Shown here one piece after another: positions 17,789 through 27,233 of a DNA stretch of 64,000 nucleotides. Position numbers and translations under genes: made by a program. Source of the stretch: Bacteroidota bacterium (GTDB taxonomy: Bacteria; Bacteroidota; Bacteroidia; Cytophagales; Cyclobacteriaceae); contig JAFDYT010000009.1 in the NCBI GenBank assembly GCA_018266055.1, positions 1 through 64,000 of the forward strand, in the 5' to 3' direction. The notes under the pieces were generated by a model. That model saw only the letters and a list, made by a program, of their open reading frames with translations. It was not told the origin of the DNA and did no database searches. Numbering within the stretch: the stretch's first letter is position 1; each line of letters begins with the position of its first letter.

Positions 17789-18628
17789 ATGGAACGGCTG
17801 CTAAACTTTGTCTATACTTACCGGGCCTTTTTCACTCTCTTGTTGCTGGAATTATTGTGTAGCTGGCTGATCATTCAAAACAATCAGTTTCAGAGCACCA
17901 AGTATTTCAATTCGTCGAACCGACTCTTTGCGCGCATTCATTCCACTTCGCAAAACATCCGCGATTATTTTTCGCTGGCCGAAGTAAACTACACGTTGGC
18001 GCAAGAAAATGCATTTCTGCGAAAGCGATTGGAGCAGCGCAACGAACTGCTCAAGGCGATGCCTGCGACCGCGATTAAAGATTCTGCACGCATCCGGCAA
18101 TTCGATTTTGTGAGCGCCAAAGTGGTAAACAACACCACCAAGTATTACAAAAACTTTATCACCATCGACCGTGGCGAAGACGCCGGTTTGCAACCGGGCA
18201 TGGCCGTGATCAGTTCGGGTTATGCGGTGGGGAAAGTAAAAACCGTGTCGAAACATTTTTCAGTGTTGATTTCTTTACTGAACCTCGACGAGCAGGTGTC
18301 GTGCATCATCAAGCGCACAGGTCATTTCGGCACCGCGCAGTGGGACGGAACAGATCCTACATTCATCAACTTAAAATACATTCCACGGCATGTGATGCCC
18401 GCGGTGGGCGATTCGGTTGTAACTTCAGGGTATAATGCCGTATTCCCGGCAGGCACGTACGTAGGAAAGATCAAAGAATTCAAGCTGAAAGAAGAAACGC
18501 TCTTCTACGATATTAAAGTAGAACTGGCTCAGGATTTCGGAAAGCTGGCTTTTGTTGAAGTCATCAAAAGCAATTTGAAAAAAGAAAAAGATTCGTTGGA
18601 ACACATCACCACAGGCGAACTCAAATGA
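17789..18628 (+). CDS. mreC: Rod-shape-determining protein MreC
   Basis: 279 residues: one N-terminal membrane helix (about 10-28), a coiled coil (about 60-95), and the periplasmic beta domains with the conserved GEDAGLQPGMAVIS and GYNAVFPAGTYVGKI segments. MreC links MreB and MreD to PBP2 and activates it. Starts 4 nt after mreB and overlaps mreD by 4 nt. Confidence 0.94.
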   Translation: MERLLNFVYTYRAFFTLLLLELLCSWLIIQNNQFQSTKYFNSSNRLFARIHSTSQNIRDYFSLAEVNYTLAQENAFLRKRLEQRNELLKAMPATAIKDSARIRQFDFVSAKVVNNTTKYYKNFITIDRGEDAGLQPGMAVISSGYAVGKVKTVSKHFSVLISLLNLDEQVSCIIKRTGHFGTAQWDGTDPTFINLKYIPRHVMPAVGDSVVTSGYNAVFPAGTYVGKIKEFKLKEETLFYDIKVELAQDFGKLAFVEVIKSNLKKEKDSLEHITTGELK

Positions 18629-19140
18629 CACGATCAGGAATAGTACAGTTTGTATCGTTTTTTGTGTATGTGCTGGTGCAAGCCATGCTACTCAAAAACC
18701 TGGTGCTCTTCAACACCGGTTTTTGTTTTTTGTACATCGCGTACCTGCTGCTGTTGCCCATCGAAACCAATGTACTGGTGCTGATGTTGCTCGGGTTTGT
18801 CATGGGCTTCTCCATCGATATTTTTTATAACAGCCTGGGTCTTCACGCACTCACGCTGGTATTCATCGGTTACCTAAGGAACTATTGGCTTGGTGCCATC
18901 ACTCCGCAAGGTGGCTACGACGCGGGCGCCATTCCCGGAATGAAGGCACTTGGCCTTCAATGGTTTCTGGTATACATGATGCCACTGGTGTTTTTGCACC
19001 ACCTTGTATTGTTTCTGGTCGAAGCGGCTAACTTCGATTTGTTTTGGTACTCCATGCTCAAGACCATCACCAGCATGCTGTTTACCATGACCATCATTGT
19101 CACGCTGCAATACCTTGTGCCGCAACGTAGCCGAATATGA
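18625..19140 (+). CDS. mreD: Rod-shape-determining membrane protein MreD
   Basis: 171 residues, almost entirely hydrophobic, with about five transmembrane helices and the family pattern GFVMGFSIDIFYNSLGLHA in the middle. Identified mainly by its place between mreC and mrdA and its size. Overlaps the next gene by 4 nt, so the five genes are translationally coupled. Confidence 0.9.
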   Translation: MTRSGIVQFVSFFVYVLVQAMLLKNLVLFNTGFCFLYIAYLLLLPIETNVLVLMLLGFVMGFSIDIFYNSLGLHALTLVFIGYLRNYWLGAITPQGGYDAGAIPGMKALGLQWFLVYMMPLVFLHHLVLFLVEAANFDLFWYSMLKTITSMLFTMTIIVTLQYLVPQRSRI

Positions 19141-20951
19141 ACGAAGGAAGAAAAGAAATATTCCAGCTCGTATTTGTTCTGGTCGGGTTCATCTTCCTGG
19201 TCAAATTATTTTTTATTCAAGTCATCGACGATCGCTACGCTGAGTTGGCCGACAGCAATTCGGTTTTGCGTCAGATTGAATACCCTTTTCGGGGATTGAT
19301 CAAAGACCGTCATGGAAAATTAATAGTGTACAACACGCCCGAGTACGATCTGGAGGTTATCGTAAAGGATATTAAAAATCTGGACTCGGCTAAATTCTGC
19401 AGCGTGTTTCAAATCACACGAGAAGAACTTCGCAAGAAGTTCAAAGAACTGAAAGCGAAGAAGAAGGAGTACTCGCCGGTAAAGCCAATGCTGTTTATCG
19501 ATCAGTTGTCGAACGAAGATTTCGCCAAGCTGCAAGACCGGATGGATGAGTTCCCCGGATTTTTGATTCAGGCGCGCACCACGCGTGCCTACACTACCAA
19601 TGCGCTGGCCAATGCGCTTGGCTATGTAAGCGAGATCAGCAAAGAAGAGTTGAAACGCGATGCTTCTAAAACGTACAAGCAAGGCGACTACATTGGGCAA
19701 AGCGGCATCGAAGCTTTTTATGAAGAGCAGCTTCGCGGCAAACGCGGGCTGCGTTTCAAGCTACGCGATGTAAAGGGAATTGAAAAAGGGTCATTCAAAA
19801 ACGGCGAGTACGATACGCTGTCCGTGCCTGGTCAGGATCTCATTTCAAGCATCGATCTCGACCTTCAGATGTATGGCGAAAAATTAATGAAAGGAAAAGC
19901 CGGAAGTATCGTGTGTATTGAACCGGCTACTGGAGAAATCCTTTCTCTCGTGTCGGGCCCATCGTACGATCCGAATCTCCTTACGGGAAAAAATTACAGT
20001 TCCAATTTCAAGCTCATCAGCACCGACTCGATGAAGCCGCTCTTCAACCGACCCTTGATGGCGCAATACCGGCCAGGCTCTATTTTCAAAATCGTGCAGG
20101 CGATGACAGCTTTGCAAGAAGGAGTAATCACGCCCGACACGCGCATACGCTGCGACCGTAGCATCATCGATTGCCACGGTCCACATTCATTTGAAGATCT
20201 GCGTGGCGCCATTACCAACTCGTGCAACCCGTACTTTCACAATGTGCTTCGCCGCATGCTCAATCAGGGCAAAGCCAACGACCCGTTTAAAGACACACGC
20301 ATCGGTCTGGCCACGTGGGACAAGCACATCAACAGTTTTGGTTTTGGAAAACGGCTGGGCATAGACTTACCAAATGAAAAAGACGGGCTCATTCCTACGC
20401 CTGAATATTATGACCGGGCCTACAACAACAAGCCCTGGAAATTTTCGAATATCTACTCCATCGCCATCGGCGAGGGTGAAAACCTGGTGGTGCCTCTTCA
20501 AATGGCAAACTTTGTTTCCACCGTTGCTAACCGCGGATTTTATTATACACCCCATCTGATCAAAGCAATTGGAAAAGAAGGTGTACCTCTTCCGCAATTT
20601 AAAGAGCGCCATTACACCACCATCGATTCTTCGTATTTCCGTGTGGCTGTCGATGCGATGCAACGGGTAGTTGAAGCGGGTACCGGCCGTAATGCGTGGC
20701 TGCCCGATGTTATTGTTTGTGGCAAAACCGGAACCGTACAAAATGAGCCGCTTCCTTCGCACTCGGTGTTTATTGCTTTTGCGCCGCGCGATAATCCGAA
20801 GATTGCTGTTTCGGTGTATGTTGAAAACGCCGGTCAGGGTGCCATGGCTGCTGCTATGATCGCCAGCCTGATGATTGAAAAATATTTGTTCGGAAATACG
20901 CGAAGGCCTTATGTAGAAGATTTTGTAATGGCCGGGAAATTTCAATTCTAA
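19137..20951 (+). CDS. mrdA: Penicillin-binding protein 2 (peptidoglycan transpeptidase)
   Basis: 604 residues: one N-terminal membrane helix, the PBP dimerisation or pedestal domain, and the transpeptidase domain with the active serine in GSIFKIVQ (about residue 315), the SxN motif TNSCNPYF, and CGKTGT (about 528). It cross-links peptidoglycan during elongation with RodA as glycosyltransferase partner, encoded 3 nt downstream. Confidence 0.96.
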   Translation: MNEGRKEIFQLVFVLVGFIFLVKLFFIQVIDDRYAELADSNSVLRQIEYPFRGLIKDRHGKLIVYNTPEYDLEVIVKDIKNLDSAKFCSVFQITREELRKKFKELKAKKKEYSPVKPMLFIDQLSNEDFAKLQDRMDEFPGFLIQARTTRAYTTNALANALGYVSEISKEELKRDASKTYKQGDYIGQSGIEAFYEEQLRGKRGLRFKLRDVKGIEKGSFKNGEYDTLSVPGQDLISSIDLDLQMYGEKLMKGKAGSIVCIEPATGEILSLVSGPSYDPNLLTGKNYSSNFKLISTDSMKPLFNRPLMAQYRPGSIFKIVQAMTALQEGVITPDTRIRCDRSIIDCHGPHSFEDLRGAITNSCNPYFHNVLRRMLNQGKANDPFKDTRIGLATWDKHINSFGFGKRLGIDLPNEKDGLIPTPEYYDRAYNNKPWKFSNIYSIAIGEGENLVVPLQMANFVSTVANRGFYYTPHLIKAIGKEGVPLPQFKERHYTTIDSSYFRVAVDAMQRVVEAGTGRNAWLPDVIVCGKTGTVQNEPLPSHSVFIAFAPRDNPKIAVSVYVENAGQGAMAAAMIASLMIEKYLFGNTRRPYVEDFVMAGKFQF

Positions 20952-20953
20952 CG

Positions 20954-22228
20954 ATGAGAAAGGATTACGACATATCGGGCTCAATCGACTGGACTACCGT
21001 GATGATTTATCTCGCGCTAGTAGTGCTGGGTTGGGCCAATGTATATGCCTCAGTGTACGACGGGTCGGCGAATCAATCCATCTTCGACTTATCGTTGAGT
21101 TCAGGTCGTCAGCTTTTGTTCATCGTCGCTTCTCTCGTCATCGCCATGGCCATCACCATAGTGGACATGAGGTTTTACGAAACCTTTGCCTACGTACTCT
21201 ACGGCATATTGATGTTTGCCCTCTTGCTGGTGCCCATCATCGGAAAAGAAGTAGGCGGTAACAAATCGTGGATCGGCATCGGGTCATTCGGGTTGCAGCC
21301 TTCTGAGTTTGCCAAGTTTGTCACCGCCTTGGCCGTAGGCAAATACATCGGGTCTGTGGGCTTCCGCATGGACAATCTACGCAATCAGTTGATGCTTTTT
21401 GTGATCATCGGCGTACCGATGGGATTAATTTGTCTCCAACGCGATTTTGGTACAGCGTTGGTGTTTGCTTCCTTCATTTTGGTTTTCTTCCGCGAAGGGA
21501 TGTCGCCCTTTTTAATTTTGACAGGGCTTTCGGCGGCCGCCATCTTTGTGTTGACACTGCTGGTTCCTAATCCGATCTACCTCTACATCGGCATCGGTGT
21601 CATTCTTATTGGGCTAATTCTTTATGGTCGTAAAAAATTAAAACGCATTGTTGCCCTCACCGCGGGAGCGTTAATTCTGGTGGGAGTAATCAAGAGCGTG
21701 GATTACGTAGTCACCCATGTGTTGCCACGGCATCATCAGCAACGACTCAAAGCGTTGATCAATCCTGACTCTGATCCGCTGGGCTACGGATGGAATGTGA
21801 CTCAATCTAAAATCGCGATCGGCAGCGGCGGATTTATCGGCAAAGGATTTTTGAACGGTACGCAAACCAAGTTTGATTTCGTGCCTGAGCAAAGCACCGA
21901 TTTTATTTTCTGTACCATCGGCGAAGAACACGGGTGGATAGGAAGCTTGGTGGTGATTTCTTTGTTCGTCGGCCTGCTGCTGCGCATTCTTTTTCTTGCC
22001 GAACGACAGAAGAACCGGTTTGCGCGGGCGTACGGCTACGGCGTAGCGTGTATTTTCTTTTTCCACTTTGCCGTAAACATCGGCATGACGGTAGGATTAT
22101 TTCCTGTGATCGGAATCCCCTTACCGTTTTTCAGTTACGGAGGTTCAGCCTTATGGGCCTTTACGATTTTGCTTTTTATTCTTTTGAAACTGGACGCGCA
22201 CCGCGGTCAGGTGCTTCAGCGGATATAG
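20954..22228 (+). CDS. rodA: RodA, SEDS-family peptidoglycan glycosyltransferase
   Basis: 424 residues with about ten membrane helices. SEDS motifs visible are GSFGLQPSEFAKF, the loop before QSTDFIFCTIGEEHGW, and the final GIPLPFFSYGGSALW. It polymerises glycan strands for the elongasome. Last gene of the mre operon; the next gene is convergent, its stop only 10 nt away, and no terminator hairpin is obvious between them. Confidence 0.96.
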   Translation: MRKDYDISGSIDWTTVMIYLALVVLGWANVYASVYDGSANQSIFDLSLSSGRQLLFIVASLVIAMAITIVDMRFYETFAYVLYGILMFALLLVPIIGKEVGGNKSWIGIGSFGLQPSEFAKFVTALAVGKYIGSVGFRMDNLRNQLMLFVIIGVPMGLICLQRDFGTALVFASFILVFFREGMSPFLILTGLSAAAIFVLTLLVPNPIYLYIGIGVILIGLILYGRKKLKRIVALTAGALILVGVIKSVDYVVTHVLPRHHQQRLKALINPDSDPLGYGWNVTQSKIAIGSGGFIGKGFLNGTQTKFDFVPEQSTDFIFCTIGEEHGWIGSLVVISLFVGLLLRILFLAERQKNRFARAYGYGVACIFFFHFAVNIGMTVGLFPVIGIPLPFFSYGGSALWAFTILLFILLKLDAHRGQVLQRI

Positions 22229-22237
22229 CTGGTAAAC

Positions 22238-22963
22238 TTATTTGCGGCTACCGTAAAATAGCGTGAGGAATACCGTAGGGTAAAACGAATAATTTTCGGC
22301 GCTCGGCATCATCACTACTTTGTTAAAATAAGCATCCAAAAGAATTCCCGCTTCGAATCCAGTCACCTGACTTTTGGCGGTGCCAAGTTCAAAGTTCATC
22401 GCCGCTTTCAGATTTCCACCCATTTGTATTTTAGAACTGCCAAGTCCTTCGAATAACCCGCCGGTACCCTGAATGCTTCCATACGATTGATTGGTGTAAG
22501 GCACGTTGGTTGTATAATAGGGATTATTCGAATCACTGTATTGAATGTAGTATGGTGTGACCACGCCTACCGTAGGGCCTGCGGCAAATACAGCCTTGAC
22601 CTCCACACCTTGTTGCGGCCCTTTGGTAAAAAGCACAAGGTCTCGGCCGTATTGAAACCGTAGCGCGTAGAGATAATTCGATTTTCCGTAGATAAAGTAA
22701 TTTCCACTTTGTGCCTGAACGCGACTTTCGTGTGGATTTTTTACGTTCATCACTTCGAGGCCATACGTCTCGAACATGGTTTTGCTTACGCGATGAGCTT
22801 TTTTGAAAGTAAATCCGCCGATAAGGCCACCGTATGAATTTTTGTTTATGCCCCAGGTGAACTCAGAATTGTATTCGTAGCTGTCTTGCGTTTGAGCAAA
22901 CGACACTTCTCTTGCCGTGATCAGAAAAGTAATTAGCAATAAATAATTCAGAACTTGCTTCAC
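22238..22963 (-). CDS. Putative outer-membrane beta-barrel protein
   Basis: 241 residues from a GTG start that directly precedes a standard signal peptide (KQVLNYLLLITFLITAREVSFA). An in-frame TTG at 22984 overlaps the -7 box and is unlikely. The mature part alternates hydrophobic and polar residues, is rich in Gly, Tyr and Phe, and ends in an aromatic strand (YPTVFLTLFYGSRK), as outer-membrane barrels do. Function unknown. Confidence 0.7.
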   Translation of the reverse strand: MKQVLNYLLLITFLITAREVSFAQTQDSYEYNSEFTWGINKNSYGGLIGGFTFKKAHRVSKTMFETYGLEVMNVKNPHESRVQAQSGNYFIYGKSNYLYALRFQYGRDLVLFTKGPQQGVEVKAVFAAGPTVGVVTPYYIQYSDSNNPYYTTNVPYTNQSYGSIQGTGGLFEGLGSSKIQMGGNLKAAMNFELGTAKSQVTGFEAGILLDAYFNKVVMMPSAENYSFYPTVFLTLFYGSRK

Positions 22964-22981
22964 ATCCCTTGTATTTCTTCT

Positions 22982-22989
22982 CAAATTTA
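22982..22989 (-). promoter_or_regulatory. -7 box of the barrel gene
   Basis: The minus strand reads TAAATTTG, a perfect TAnnTTTG. The expected transcription start near 22976 rules out the upstream TTG start and supports the GTG at 22963. Confidence 0.5.
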
Positions 22990-23030
22990 AACCGTAATTA
23001 CCAACGAAAAAATTTAAAATCTAGTTTACT

Positions 23031-23441
23031 ATGGACAACATTATGGCGCAAGTTCAGTATTTGGGCGATTTGAGGACGCAATCTACGCATCTGAAGTCGG
23101 GCCAAACGATAACCACCGACGCCCCGACCGACAATCAGGGCAAAGGCGAAGCGTTCAGTCCTACCGACCTGGTTTGTTCGGCGTTGAGTAGCTGCATGAT
23201 GACTATTATGGGACAAGTGGCCAATCGTGAGGGCATCGACTTGAAGGGTTTGAAGACCGATGTGGTGAAAGTAATGTCAGCCAATCCGCGAAAGATCGCG
23301 GAAATCAAAATCGAATTTACTCACCCTAATTTGGTGGCTACCGATGTGCAAAAACAAAAATTGAAAAACGCTGCTCTCACTTGTCCTGTGGCGCTGAGTT
23401 TATCGGAGAATCTTACTCAAACGGTGATTTTCAGTTTTTAG
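23031..23441 (+). CDS. OsmC/Ohr-family peroxide reductase
   Basis: 136 residues. The two catalytic cysteines are in ALSSCMMTIM (about residue 64) and LTCPVALSL (about 122), matching OsmC-type thiol peroxidases that reduce organic hydroperoxides. An ATG four codons later is an alternative start. Its last 11 nt overlap the end of the convergent ytxJ-like gene, another redox gene. Confidence 0.9.
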   Translation: MDNIMAQVQYLGDLRTQSTHLKSGQTITTDAPTDNQGKGEAFSPTDLVCSALSSCMMTIMGQVANREGIDLKGLKTDVVKVMSANPRKIAEIKIEFTHPNLVATDVQKQKLKNAALTCPVALSLSENLTQTVIFSF

Positions 23442-23772
23442 GAAGCGCTTGCACAATTTCGTCGAAGCGAATGTCAAGGTGAGAACGCACCAGCGTAGGC
23501 TGCCCCTGTTGAATTAAAAGCAACTGGGGTGACTCATGGATAACGTGAAAATAGTCGGCGATGTATTGCGATACGTTTCGGTATGAAAGCAAGTCAAGAA
23601 AATAAGCTTTCACCGGAGCCTTACTATCATCCCAATTGCGCTCCAGCCGATTGAGTACCGTGCCGCTGATGGAACAGCGTGTGCTGTGCTTGAAGATTAG
23701 TACAGGCTGTGTTTTTGATTCCTCGCTGATTTGTTTAATCTGATCTTCCGAGCGTAGTTCTGTCCAGTTCAT
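23431..23772 (-). CDS. ytxJ: YtxJ-like bacillithiol-system redox protein
   Basis: 113 residues of thioredoxin-like fold with the single-cysteine motif HSTRCSISG, close to the TCPIS motif of YtxJ. YtxJ is thought to remove bacillithiol from proteins (monothiol bacilliredoxin), which suggests that this organism makes bacillithiol. It lies 4 nt downstream of the large repeat protein gene and overlaps osmC on the opposite strand. Confidence 0.85.
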   Translation of the reverse strand: MNWTELRSEDQIKQISEESKTQPVLIFKHSTRCSISGTVLNRLERNWDDSKAPVKAYFLDLLSYRNVSQYIADYFHVIHESPQLLLIQQGQPTLVRSHLDIRFDEIVQALPKN

Positions 23773-23776
23773 TCTT

Positions 23777-26700
23777 TTAATCGTACAGGTCTTTCCAAAG
23801 TTCTTTTTCTTTCTTGTCGTAGCGAGGTCTCCTCACTTTCTCTTTCACGGCGTCAGGTTGAGTCCCGTTTTTCCTGAAGAGTTTCGTCCATACCAACTTC
23901 ACATTCATTAAAAAAGTTCTTTCCTTTTTCGTGTTGTTCCGGAAACTGTGGGCAAACTGAGCATCGGGCAGAAGTTTTTTACCGGAAGGTTTGCTCATGC
24001 GCGTATTGCCCTGATAGTCTTTTATTCTGGCCACCGCGCGGCCCGGTGCCAGCACCTTTAGCGCATGAATATTGCTTTTAGGGTTGCGCACGTAGTGTTG
24101 CATTCGTGCACGACCCGAAAAATTATTTCCCTTCATGAAATAGTCGGTCGGCTTAATGGTGCTCAATGCTTTTTTATTACTGCTGGGGTTATGCTTGTAG
24201 GCCCACAGCATTTTCATGCGCCCTTCGTATTCACCAGCTTTCACAGAATTTTTTCCTGGCCGCTCGCCGGGAAGAGCGCGCTTGGCCGATACCTTGTTGT
24301 GCCCCACATCTTTTTGTTTCACTTTGATGTGCAAGCCAGCCACCTGATATACTGTTTTGTCTGGCCGCTCTGATTTCAAGGCGGTTTTTACAGCATTAGG
24401 ATTGCGGACATATTGTTTACGGAAAAAGGGCAACTTAATCTTGCCGGAATATCCCGCTTCGCGCGCATCCGCCGATTTCGGTGCCGTAACTAAAATTGCT
24501 TTCTCGTTGTTGTTCCACAGTTTTCCGCTGATACTTCCTCCACCTTTTTCAGGTTTTTTGGCTTTGATGCTGCCGGCGTAGATGCCTAGTTTTAAAGCCG
24601 CTGGCGAATATGTTCGCTTGGCAATTGGCTCGCCATTGTTGTTCCAGTGGCCGGAGTTACTGCCCCCGCCTTTCTCGGGGCGTTTGGCCTTCATGTTTCC
24701 GGAGAAAACTCCAATCTTCAATGCTGCCGGAGAATACGTTCGCTTCGCTATCGGATCTCCATTGTTATTCCACGATCCGCTAATGCTGCCACCGCCTTTG
24801 GCCTGCCGTTTCAATCGCATGGAGCCGCGATAGGTTTCACCTTGATAAGCAAAGCCCGGTGTGAGCTGATACATTTTATAGGCTCCGGAAAACGTTCCTA
24901 CCCGTCCGGCGCCAGGAGCTGCGCCCCGTACGATGATAGGCCTTCCTCCATTATTCCATGAGCCGCTGATACTGCCTCCGCCTTTCTGTGGCCTGCGCGC
25001 TTTTATGTTGCCTGAATAATTTCCTCCCTGTTCACCAAAGGTTTTTACACGGCCTTTGATGTTGCCGCTATAGTTGCCCATGCTGGCGCCCATGCCTGGA
25101 GCACGCACATTGATTGCAATACCACCGTTATTCCAAAATCCGCTATTGCTACCTCCTCCTTTTTGAGGTCGACGGGCTTTAATACTTCCTGAGAAATTTC
25201 CGCCTTGCTCACCAAAAGTTTTGCGCCGGCCTTTAATGTTGCCGCTATAGTTGCCCATATTGGCGCCCATGCCGGGAGCCCGCACATCAATGGCACTGCC
25301 ACGATTATTCCATGAACCGCTATTGCTGCCCCCGCCTTTTTGTGGTCGGCGTGCCTTTATGCTCCCCGAAAAACTTAATCCCGTCTGACTAAATACTTTT
25401 CCTCCTCCTTTTATGCGTCCGGAATAATTGCCCATGTTGGCCCCAATGCCGGGTGCGCGAGTGCCGATAGAAACTCCTCCATTATTGAAGCCTCGCGTGT
25501 TACTACCTCCACCCTTTAGCGGGCGTCTGGTTTTAATGCTTCCGGGAAAACTCAAACCTGTTTGACTAAAGACTTTTCCTCCGCCCTTGATACGGCCTGA
25601 GTAATTGCCCATGTTGGCACCAATGCCGGGGGCTCTTGTTCCGATAGAAACTCCGCCATTATTAAAGCCTCGCGTGTTACTACCTCCACCCTTTAGCGGG
25701 CGCCTGGTTTTGATACTTCCAGAAAAATTTAATCCTGCACTATTAAATGCTTTCTCTCCTGCCCCATTGTTTCGCCTGCGGGTTCCCAAATCCGTTTTTT
25801 GGCCAGGCCCCCTCACGTCAATCGGCAGGCCTTTGTTATTGAATCCCCGACTGTTGCTTCCTCCCCCTTGGCGGCCTCTTTTAGCCGTTAACCGGGAAAG
25901 AAATTTTGCCATGCCATTTTTAGCACCCGGTCGGCGCGTGGGAACCGCCCCAGAACCTCTGGCTGAATTGGTGTTCGAAAGTTGGTGCGGATAAACAGAA
26001 AAGATTTGCCCCGGTGTTTGTGTGTCTTTCGGCTTGGGCTTGCGTATGGCGTGGCCCGAGATATTTCCTCGCCAGGCTCTCTCACCTCCGCGGCCAGAAG
26101 ATACATAACCGCTCCGGAAGGTTCCGTTGTAGGCTCTCTCGCCAGTGATTCTTCTTCCCCGATAGGGATCAGTTGAAAAAATTCCAGCCAGACCAGGTGA
26201 ATGAAAATTTTTCGATCGCAAAGGTCTTCCGGTAATATCGGTGGTAATTGGTCGTTCGCCTTTTCGGAATTTTCCCCAGTACACATTTTTCCGACCACGC
26301 GTGAGGAACAGGCCTGAACGAGAACTGTACCCGCCCCGGCCGGCAGCCGAGGCGCGCCTTGTGTTAAGAGAATTTATCTTCGCCAGAATTTTACGGTTGG
26401 AATACGCTCGCTGGTTATCGCGTGGGCGTGGCGACGGATTATTCACATACGGGCCATAGCTCGGATAAATATTATTCCGCGCAATCTCTGCCGATTTAGA
26501 GCGGATACGAACGGGCGCACCACCAATTGGCTTGCCTACACGGTTTACTTCTTTCGGATTTTTTCTGGCAAACGGAAGCGGTTTATTCTGAATAGCACGC
26601 ACCGCCGACGATTTATTTTTAGTTCGAATCCTCCTTCGTCCAGAAATATCGCGGGTAAAGGCTTTATCCCCGCCTTTGTTCTTCGATTTCACCCGTGGTA

Positions 26701-26830
26701 TGCGGAAAAAAGAGCGCTGGTTGGAGGCCGGTTTATCGCCTTTGGTGTTTTGAGCCATCGCCGGTAAGGCAAAAAAGCCGATCACCACGAGCAAAAGAAG
26801 GCGATATAGTTTTGGATTGGCCAATGACAC
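23777..26830 (-). CDS. Large secreted Arg/Gly/Lys-rich repeat protein
   Basis: 1017 residues from a GTG start, with signal peptide 1-26 (ends PAMAQ). The rest is extremely basic and rich in Gly, Asn, Ser, Arg and Lys, with no cysteine-rich or enzymatic motif. Near-identical 59-residue units occur around 25491-25760 (period 177 bp), and diverged copies continue to both sides. A short motif, aromatic-x-Gly-x-x-Lys/Arg (as in YSGNIKG, FSGSIKA, YEGRMKM), recurs about 19 times at roughly 20-60-residue spacing. Looks like a structural surface, matrix or envelope protein. No family recognised; function unknown. Confidence 0.85.
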   Translation of the reverse strand: MSLANPKLYRLLLLVVIGFFALPAMAQNTKGDKPASNQRSFFRIPRVKSKNKGGDKAFTRDISGRRRIRTKNKSSAVRAIQNKPLPFARKNPKEVNRVGKPIGGAPVRIRSKSAEIARNNIYPSYGPYVNNPSPRPRDNQRAYSNRKILAKINSLNTRRASAAGRGGYSSRSGLFLTRGRKNVYWGKFRKGERPITTDITGRPLRSKNFHSPGLAGIFSTDPYRGRRITGERAYNGTFRSGYVSSGRGGERAWRGNISGHAIRKPKPKDTQTPGQIFSVYPHQLSNTNSARGSGAVPTRRPGAKNGMAKFLSRLTAKRGRQGGGSNSRGFNNKGLPIDVRGPGQKTDLGTRRRNNGAGEKAFNSAGLNFSGSIKTRRPLKGGGSNTRGFNNGGVSIGTRAPGIGANMGNYSGRIKGGGKVFSQTGLSFPGSIKTRRPLKGGGSNTRGFNNGGVSIGTRAPGIGANMGNYSGRIKGGGKVFSQTGLSFSGSIKARRPQKGGGSNSGSWNNRGSAIDVRAPGMGANMGNYSGNIKGRRKTFGEQGGNFSGSIKARRPQKGGGSNSGFWNNGGIAINVRAPGMGASMGNYSGNIKGRVKTFGEQGGNYSGNIKARRPQKGGGSISGSWNNGGRPIIVRGAAPGAGRVGTFSGAYKMYQLTPGFAYQGETYRGSMRLKRQAKGGGSISGSWNNNGDPIAKRTYSPAALKIGVFSGNMKAKRPEKGGGSNSGHWNNNGEPIAKRTYSPAALKLGIYAGSIKAKKPEKGGGSISGKLWNNNEKAILVTAPKSADAREAGYSGKIKLPFFRKQYVRNPNAVKTALKSERPDKTVYQVAGLHIKVKQKDVGHNKVSAKRALPGERPGKNSVKAGEYEGRMKMLWAYKHNPSSNKKALSTIKPTDYFMKGNNFSGRARMQHYVRNPKSNIHALKVLAPGRAVARIKDYQGNTRMSKPSGKKLLPDAQFAHSFRNNTKKERTFLMNVKLVWTKLFRKNGTQPDAVKEKVRRPRYDKKEKELWKDLYD
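25432..25785 (-). repeat. 177-bp direct repeats inside the repeat-protein gene
   Basis: The string CCTCGCGTGTTACTACCTCC occurs at 25491 and again at 25668, exactly 177 bp apart, and the sequence between is almost identical to the next unit. The unit encodes 59 residues including KGGGSNTRGFNNGGVSIGTR. The near-identity at DNA level implies recent duplication or gene conversion. Confidence 0.8.
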
Positions 26831-26942
26831 CGGATAGGGTTGCTGAAATCTATTGATTTAAACAGGCTAAATTAACAAAAATTGTGATTGCTTTGGCGTT
26901 TTATGGCCTTACGGCAATCGCCCGAAAACACGAAGAACAACC

Positions 26943-27233
26943 ATGACGCTAGCGCAATTCAAAATTTCGATTCCCTCCTCATCCCCTCCCGAAGGGCTTT
27001 CGCCGATAGTGCAAGCCTTATGGTTTGACGCCAACGGAAAATGGGACGACGCTCACGCGATTGTGCAAGACATTGAAACCGCCGACGGCTCGTGGATACA
27101 TGCTTACCTCCATCGCAAAGAAGGCGACGAAGGAAATGCCCGCTACTGGTATGCGCGGGCCGGAAAAAAATTCTGCACGCTCACGCTTGACGACGAGTGG
27201 GAACAACTTGCCGCTTATTTTCTAGACCGCTAG
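26943..27233 (+). CDS. Conserved small protein of unknown function
   Basis: 96 residues, acidic, no signal peptide. The segment GSWIHAYLHRKEGDEGNARYWYARAGK (about 49-75) has the look of a short helical-repeat hairpin, and I recall similar uncharacterised proteins in Bacteroidota and other phyla. The ATG fits. Its last 4 nt overlap the end of the convergent E1 gene. No function can be assigned. Confidence 0.8.
   Translation: MTLAQFKISIPSSSPPEGLSPIVQALWFDANGKWDDAHAIVQDIETADGSWIHAYLHRKEGDEGNARYWYARAGKKFCTLTLDDEWEQLAAYFLDR

Noticed and set aside
22964..22984. Barrel gene starting at TTG 22984
   Set aside because: The codon overlaps the -7 box TAAATTTG, so it would not be transcribed; GTG 22963 gives a proper signal peptide.
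25432..25785. CRISPR-like array in the repeat-protein gene
   Set aside because: The repeats are a 177-bp in-frame coding unit without short repeats and unique spacers.
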